From Leptoclinus maculatus (lineage: Eukaryota > Chordata > Actinopteri > Perciformes > Stichaeidae): a DNA stretch of 64,000 nt. Positions 50,881 through 64,000 of the stretch are shown in pieces (within the stretch, counting starts at the first letter, position 1; the number at the start of each line of letters is the position of its first letter). Made by a program: the position numbers and the translations under genes. The stretch is taken from positions 21,968,661 through 22,032,660 of the forward strand of contig JAVDOI010000010.1 in the NCBI GenBank assembly GCA_032191485.1. The letters are read 5' to 3'. The notes under the pieces were generated by a model that worked only from the letters and a program-made list of their open reading frames with translations, had not been told where the DNA came from and did no database searches.

Positions 50881-51919
50881 GACCACTGTGTTGCTACATC
50901 AAAGTAGCGTCTTCATAGATATCAGCATAGCAGTTATTAAATCCTGCTAACCGTAGCTAGTGTTTACAGCTGATAGAGATAAATAATAAAGTCAACACTG
51001 CTTTATAGAAACGCTTGAAACGTTTCCAGCCTGACAGGGATTCTACAACCCGGGTGACGTTCCGGTTTCATCTCTGTTGGTGTTAAGTCGTTACGAATCA
51101 GCGCCGTGCGAGTGGCACGGTTTTCCTCACAACTTGTCAAGTGAGCCGCGAGATTTCTTGAAAGCGTTGAAGTGAGAAATTACCTCTGTTGTTTGTGTAG
51201 CGCTGAACATAATCTTGGGGTAAAAAGAAGAAGAAGAAGAAGACAAACGGATGCATGCAATATGATGATAAAAAAGAGAGAGAACTGTGCTCAGACCTGT
51301 GCAGAATGGTTTCCCTCCACTATCTCTTATCAGCACTCTGGAGGGCAGCTAGTTCAGCAGGCATGTGGAAGCACAACATCTGGATTAACATATCTTGGCG
51401 AGCTCCTGCACCGAGGGCTTGTTTCATAGGTAAACATCATTCTGTTTGTTCGTACTTTACCACACACAGCACGCGAGCAAAAATAGAAGTTCCCCAGTGT
51501 GCCGGTAAGATGTGTTTCGCCTACTTTACCTCTTTGTTGCTGCAGCTGTGCCAGCCATGTTTCTCCTTTATCAGAGTATACACACGCACGAACCGAGCCG
51601 CTGCAACCCGCTGCATCTCCGGGGTTCAGTATGTCGGTCTTTGCACCGGCCTTTTAACTAAGATACTAAATAAAAACCACCGTCACTAATCCTCACCACG
51701 CCATTGGAAAGAAGACGCACACACACACACACACACACACCAGTAAATTCACTTGCACTCCCATATGTAAATTGAGGCGGCAATTAATTTGTTGATGAGA
51801 AACCATTCATCTTTAATTATTCCTTGTTAGGCTCCGCGTGCCGACCTCCTCCTATCTGGATTTTTTCAGGAAATCGACTTGAACTGAATAGATTTTTGAA
51901 TTGAACATAGAAGCTTCCA

Positions 51920-51955
<36 letters not shown>

Positions 51956-53672
51956 TTAGTACAAGCATGGTGTCATGCTACTAAATTGCCCCCTACAGGC
52001 CAAACCCACCACAGCACCTTTTAGTAAAAGAGTGAGTGGGACTGACTGTACTGTAACGGAGCCTCGGGGAGGGAGGGGGGGGGAGCCAAATCCATTTCAA
52101 TAGAATTATGAATATTAAATAGGGCAGCAGCCCGAGACCTCCCCGTATCCTCCCTCCCTGCTTTTGTTTGCTAACTGAGCTGTATCAGTCCTCCTAGTTT
52201 ATTCCCACGTCTAATTATCCCCGCAGAACGCAATAAGAGCCGAGACGCTCCATTCCTTTGCCTTTGTTTAATTACGTCTGAAGAGGAGGAAGGAGAGGGG
52301 CGGGAGCACACACTCATCTATAGGGGAGGGCGTTTGACTTCCCAGGGCTTTCGGTGCTGTGCATGCAGCACTTGTTTCAGTCTGAATCAGGCATTCATTC
52401 TTTTTCTAAATCAATTTTATTGGATAATGAATATTGCTGTGTGTCCTGTGGAAACCTTGTATGTCCTGAACTGAATGGTTATGTGGTCCTCCTTCACAGA
52501 AGCGTAGTGGAAGGTGAACCCACTTACAGTCAATCTACACTCCTTTCTTTGTGTGTGGAATACTGATTCCATCATTTTGGACCAGCATTAATGTTTCTTT
52601 TTTTTTGTTTGTTTTTCTTGTGGCCTTTGTTGCCTTTAGTCGAAAAGGACAGAAGAGGTTTGACAAGACATGAGGGGGGAGAGAGAAGGCAAACCTGGAA
52701 GCCTTTTTAGTAAGAAAAACATTTATTTTGGAATAAGATTGATGTGTCAGCTGTTGCAATGCATCATGGTCACTAACTGGAGGTCACAATCAAGGGTTAC
52801 AAAGTACAGTCATGCTAGGGCGTAATTTACACTGGGGAGGAACGCTATATTTGTCCCCCTCATTTGTATTGTTCAGGTGCATTTTGTCACTAAGATCCGT
52901 CTCATCGTTGTCCTCCTTGTCCAGCCACCAAGGTCCGGATAAGAGAGGAGCTGCTACAAAATACTTATATGGTCATCTGAGTTGTCTTGGCGGATTTTGG
53001 TTTGAGTGTAGCTGAAAGGTTCCCTGTGGAGAAGCTTTTGTCTTTATACAAGAAAACTCCACAGGCCCCTTTTAACAAGCAGCCGTGAGTGCTTCTCGGA
53101 CTTTTTTTGCCCGGGGTTTTCGCCTCACAGGCTATAAACAAACTCTTCTAACATATTGCTGGAGGGGTTGTATGGAAACTGGAGAAGACCTGCAGACACT
53201 ACTTATGGCTGTAAAAGTATGCACAGTAAGGTATGGCAGTTATGTGTACAGTGGCAGCGCACAGATGGAATGGTGGTGCACCAAATGTGTCTTCTTGTTG
53301 TAGTGCAGGCTGGAGGGCAGACTGTCGTACATTATCACTGGGTTAGTTAGAGACTATAGGACCAATCATATTGGCTCCTCTCATTCCCTCTCCACACCCT
53401 GGAAACACCCTCTCCACCGTGCGCAGTGCACTGTTGACTTGTATAGGAGTCGTGACACAAATTTCAGTGTGCTACTGGATTGCTGGTGACTCTCCCATCC
53501 ACTGTGATGGACAACCAGTCACCAACATACCAAACAGCCGCATGTTTTGGTGATTTACCCACTGCACGTTGGGGAAAAATGCTGTACTCAATGCAGCTGC
53601 ATGAATATAAACCCCCTACAATTCTTAAGTCCTACAAACATTTACCTAATGATGTCATTGTGTAAATGCGAT
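50881..53672. other. Intronic sequence with short simple repeats
   Basis: No exon is supported. It contains an (AAG)n tract at about 51224-51244, CA tracts at about 51717-51740 and 51920-51953, and a G-rich run near 52070-52083. The 144-codon + frame at 51255-51689 is unrecognised. Confidence 0.5.
51920..51953. repeat. (CA)n microsatellite
   Basis: About 16 perfect CA units. Confidence 0.9.
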
Positions 53673-54466
53673 GCTACAATGTACTGCTACAATGTACTGC
53701 AACAATGTACTGCTACAATGTACTGCTACAATGTACCGCTACAATGTACCGCTACAATGTACCGCTACAATGTACCGCTACAATGCACCGCTACAATGCA
53801 CTGCTACAATGTACTGCTACAATGTACCGCTACAATGCACCGCTACAATGTACTGCTACAATGTACCGCTACAATGTACCGCTACAATGTACCGCTACAA
53901 TGCACTGCTACAATGCACTGCTACAATGTACTGCTACAATGTACCGCTACAATGTACCGCTACAATGCACTGCTACAATGTACCGCTACAATGTACCGCT
54001 ACAATGTACCACTACAATGCACTGCTACAATGCACTGCTACAATGTACTGCTACAATGCACTGCTACAATGTACTGCTACAATGTACCGCTACAATGCAC
54101 TGCTACAATGTACTGCTACAATGCACTGCTACAATGCACTGCTACAATGTACTGCTACAATGCACTGCTACAATGTACTGCTACAATGCACTGCTACAAT
54201 GTACTGCTACAATGCACTGCTACAATGTACTGCTACAATGCACTGCTACAATGTACTGCTACAATGTACTGCTACAATGCACTGCTACAATGTACTGCTA
54301 CAATGCACTGCTACAATGTACTGCTACAATGCACTGCTACAATGTACTGCTACAATGCACTGCTACAATGCACTGCTACAATGCACTGCTACAATGCACT
54401 GCTACAATGCACTGCTACAATGTACCGCTACAATGTACCGCTACAATGTACTGCTACAATGTACTA
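53673..54466. repeat. Minisatellite, 13-bp unit, about 61 copies
   Basis: Head-to-tail CTACAATGTACTG units, with only three common forms: TGTACTG, TGCACTG and TGTACCG. The ACCG form is concentrated in the left part (to about 54010) and at the far right end. The centre-right part (about 54040-54350) largely alternates TGTACTG and TGCACTG, giving a 26-bp dimer. All three + strand frames are open through the array (310, 285 and 277 codons of a 13-residue repeat around CYNVLLQCTATMY). This is because the unit has no stop in any forward frame, not because of coding. Confidence 0.97.
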
Positions 54467-55668
54467 CTGCAGAAGGTAAACAACCACATAGTTGTGGTAC
54501 ATAAGGAATGGCTGAAGTGTTGAGCATGTTTATAATTGGTTAGGCGGCTCTAACAACAGAGCTTTTTGACTGGCTAACAACAAGGACACTTTCCCTCACC
54601 GGCTTCCCACCAACAACTACTACAATGTCTGCCACCCGGCTGTGTAGCTTCCACTAAAGATAACTATTTTTGAGGAGAAAGGTGGTCTCGTGGTTCCAGT
54701 GGCAATCCAACAGCAAGGTTATATTTCCAATTCCTTTATCAGCCGGTGTAAATCCATCTCAACATGAAAGATATTCATCTGTTAAGGCACAAATTACTGC
54801 ACTTTGCCCCCCCCCCCCGTGGTACGTCTGATGTGAAAGCAGTACATTTTAATCAGTATCCCAAACTATCTCCGGAGATTGTTGTAATTCACCACTTTAT
54901 GAAACTGCCTCCGACACGTTCAGAATGGATCTCCGCCACATGCTGCGCAGCTAAAAGCAGCCGATCAGATGTAATGGTTTCCTCACTGAGCAAACTCAAA
55001 GTGATAGGTATGAAACACACGCTCAGACGCAAGTATTTTTATTTGCTGAAATCCACTTTGAACATCACACACACTGAATTCTCTTGTCCACTGATGACAT
55101 GTGTTCTACTTGACTTTAAATAGCTGGTGTGAAAAGCAAACGCATCCTAAATGTAGAGCTTGTGTGTCTCGGATATTTAAAAGTGCATTTTAACTCGAAA
55201 GAAGTGTAACTTTCATCATGATGTGCGCTAGTAAAGAAGCTTTAGTGTCGAAAGCTGTCGCCGCCGGTTGACAGAAATGCAACATCTTGTGGCTGTTTGG
55301 GTCAAAGAATCCAGTCAACCAAAATGTTAAAGAATGACAAACTCAGAACTAATTATATATTGTGTATCGAAATATACAGAATGTGTACTCCACAGATGTG
55401 ACCTGTTTTTTTTAAGGTTGCTTATTGGAAAATATTATATGAATGTATTTTGAACCGTTCCCTCTAATTAAGAATAGATTTTGTCAGGTAAACAATAAAA
55501 AGAGCAAGTTCTACATCTGGTGTGCATCTGGCCCCGTGACTTATGACAATCTGAAATGTTTTCTACCAAAGCCAAGGTGTCTATCAGCAATCTCTCTTAG
55601 ATAAGAGTCGCCCTGCTGAATCCCAACGAGCCGCCTGGCCTCGGACCGAATACTCAAACTCTGAGCTG

Positions 55669-55670
<2 letters not shown>
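54467..55670. other. Intronic sequence, no gene seen
   Basis: A C12 run lies at 54807-54818. The 119-codon + frame at 54764-55123 has no recognised domain. Nothing else is supported. Confidence 0.5.

Positions 55671-55760
<90 letters not shown>
55671..55760. repeat. Long (GT)n microsatellite
   Basis: About 43 perfect GT units ending in GCGTG. Confidence 0.95.
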
Positions 55761-62339
<6,579 letters not shown>

Positions 62340-62860
62340 AATCCCCCGTCGTTTTTTCTTTTCTCATCCCATCATTCCTTCCTTCCAACCATCTTAACCA
62401 TCACCATACATCTGCATATCCTTCACTCATTGACCCCATATGGAGCATAAGAAGCCCACAGAGCTCTTTTCTCTCCACACGCAACCCGCTGCCGTTGATT
62501 CCCCTCCGAGACTTTCATCTTTCTTTCCCTCTCTTTCCTACAACTTGCATCCTTTTCCCCTCCTTAATGTCCATCCCCGTCTCACTCCCTTCCTCCCTCC
62601 TCTGTTGTATTTGCATATCCCAGGTGTGTCAGTCCATCCCAATCGCTGTGCTCCTTCTCCCCGATGCCCTATGTCCACTTTTTATGTTTAGCTGTTAATA
62701 TTTCAAGAAAGCATCCATCCTGCAACTGACTTTCCTTTCATTCCCTCTATCCCCTGGATATTCCCCCTCTTGTCCTCCTCTTTTTTTACCTTCTGAATAC
62801 CTTCACTTCCTTCCTTCCCTCCTTCCTTTCCCTCTTGTATCCTTCTTTCAAACACCGCCA
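62340..62860. repeat. Pyrimidine-rich tract
   Basis: Strongly C/T-biased + strand sequence with many CCTTCC, TTCCTTCCTTCC and CTCCTTCC words, densest at about 62505-62600 and 62730-62850. The low-complexity frames through it are not genes. It mirrors the purine-rich tract that begins about 400 bp downstream. Confidence 0.75.
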
Positions 62861-63167
62861 TTTCCCACAGCGAGAATATATCTCAGGGCCTTTTGGAGCC
62901 TGAAGAGATGAGAAGCTCAGCAGTTTCTGCTCACAGTGGGGAGGGAAACTATCCCACACCGTTGATTCACACCAAAGGCATTATTCCTCTCTCCTCTCAC
63001 CTTCCTTCCTATCTTCCTTCAGCCTAAGCTCCCATTGAAGCTTTCGGAGTTGCTCTCCAAACACCTGCTGTACTCCCACATGCTCGCTCCTGTCCGCCAC
63101 GTCATTACATCTGTATGCTACAGGCATGGGAAAGAGTGTGAGAAAGGTAGAGGATTATGTCTCCCCT

Positions 63168-63171
<4 letters not shown>
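62861..63171. other. Short spacer, no gene seen
   Basis: Ordinary sequence between the pyrimidine-rich tract and the GT tract. Confidence 0.5.

Positions 63172-63252
<81 letters not shown>
63172..63252. repeat. (GT)n microsatellite, about 40 units
   Basis: Perfect TG/GT of about 80 bp, immediately upstream of the purine-rich tract. Confidence 0.95.
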
Positions 63253-63254
<2 letters not shown>

Positions 63255-63259
63255 ATGAC

Positions 63260-64000
63260 GGTTCGCCAAGGAAAGTGTGAGACAGAGGAGGAGAGGAGAG
63301 GAGGAATGAGGATAGAATTGGGCGAGACAAAGCAATTAGTGTGGAGAAAAGAGGAGCCGAGACAAAGAGATGAGAACATTTTCATAAAATGAGAAAATAC
63401 AAGAGAATTGAAAATAAGGAAAGAGGGTGCAAACTGAGAAATGGAAGGAAAGAGGAGGGGGGAGAGGGAAGGAAAGAAAAGGAAAGGAAAATTAAGGAGT
63501 AGAAAGGAAAGGTAGCGTGGGAACAGCAAAGGAAAGGATAGGAAATAGAAGTGAAGTAACGATTGGGAGAGGAAAGATTACGCCTGGAGAGATCGCGAGT
63601 GGATGGATAAGGAAAGGAAAGGAGAGGAAATGAAAGGGAAGTAAATATAATGAGTAGAAAGAGGAGGAGAGGAGAGGAAATGAAATGAAAGGGAAGGAAA
63701 AATGACAAGTAGAAAGCTAAGGAAAGGTAGCAAGTGAACAGTAGAAAAAAATGAAATGAAAGTAAAGATTGGGAGAGGAAAGATGATGAGTAGAGAGAGT
63801 TTGAGAGTGGAAGGATAAGGAAAGGAAAGGAAAGGAGAGGAAATGAAGGGAAGACAGGGAAAGAAAAGATGACAAGTGGAAGGACAGTAAGGAAAGGAAA
63901 GGAAAGGTTGGGAGAGGAAAGATGAGTGGAGAGATGGAGAGTGGAAGGATAAGGAAAGGAGAGGAAATAAAAGGAAAGGAAAGATGGGGAAAAAAGGTAA
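63260..64000. repeat. Long purine-rich (GGAAA)n-type tract with higher-order repeats
   Basis: About 740 bp that is mostly A and G on the + strand, built on GGAAAGGAAAGG words, running to the window edge. A larger unit recurs: TTGGGAGAGGAAAGAT at about 63563, 63769 and 63908, each followed by a GAGAG...GTGGA(A/T)GGATAAGGAAAGG block, so the tract amplified in segments. Such homopurine stretches can form triplex (H-DNA). The Ser/Phe/Pro-rich - strand frames (for example 63382-63708) are artefacts. Confidence 0.9.

Noticed and set aside
53547..54523. Three overlapping + strand frames of 277-310 codons with CYNVLLQCTATMY repeats
   Set aside because: All come from the 13-bp array; the unit has no stop in any forward frame, so openness is automatic.

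Overview
This 64 kb window looks like the inside of a large vertebrate gene in a ray-finned fish, probably a spiny-rayed (percomorph) teleost. Support for a fish comes from the dense, very long (CA/GT)n tracts, several long minisatellites, an L2-type LINE remnant, a hAT DNA transposon, a tRNA-like SINE head and several AT-rich repeat types common in teleost genomes. There are no bacterial-type operons. Almost every long open frame here is either a chance frame or the stop-free translation of a tandem repeat.

The only host coding sequence I can support is two exons on the + strand, 11614-11718 (35 codons) and 17963-18151 (63 codons). They join in frame across a phase-1 intron and read as part of an astrotactin (astn1/astn2 family, a neuronal membrane protein with a MACPF domain). 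The second exon carries the MACPF-type signature FGNHY and the strongly family-specific stretch IWYPNKQVQRQLWLEYQDIS. I recognise no other exon, so the window would be the 3' end of one intron (>11.6 kb), a 6.2 kb intron, and the 5' end of a very large intron (>45.8 kb). The paralogue is uncertain; I lean towards astn2 from the second exon.

Layout: 1-11.6 kb is intron with a degenerate minisatellite (1.4-1.8 kb), an assembly gap of 200 N (5979-6178) and a decayed L2-like LINE reverse transcriptase (10.0-10.4 kb). 11.6-18.2 kb holds the two exons and a teleost-type dispersed repeat in the intron between them. 18.2-30.6 kb is intron with a perfect (GT)~126 tract, another long GT tract, an AT-rich cruciform-capable block and the first copy of a dispersed repeat that carries a CTCF-like motif. 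30.6-36.3 kb is dominated by two adjacent minisatellites: about 56 units of 25 bp, then about 125 units of 31 bp. 36.9-39.5 kb has two more copies of the CTCF-motif repeat, one inverted. 43.1-43.7 kb is a 27-bp array. 48.46-49.45 kb is a complete hAT insertion with terminal inverted repeats, an 8-bp target duplication and a broken BED-finger transposase. 53.7-54.5 kb is a 13-bp array. 62.3-64.0 kb is a polypyrimidine / GT / polypurine block.

The most interesting structure is the set of three copies of one dispersed repeat, each carrying a near-consensus CTCF core. The copies at 23.3 kb (forward) and 37.1 kb (reverse) point towards each other and bracket the 5.6 kb pair of minisatellites. Functional meaning is inference only.
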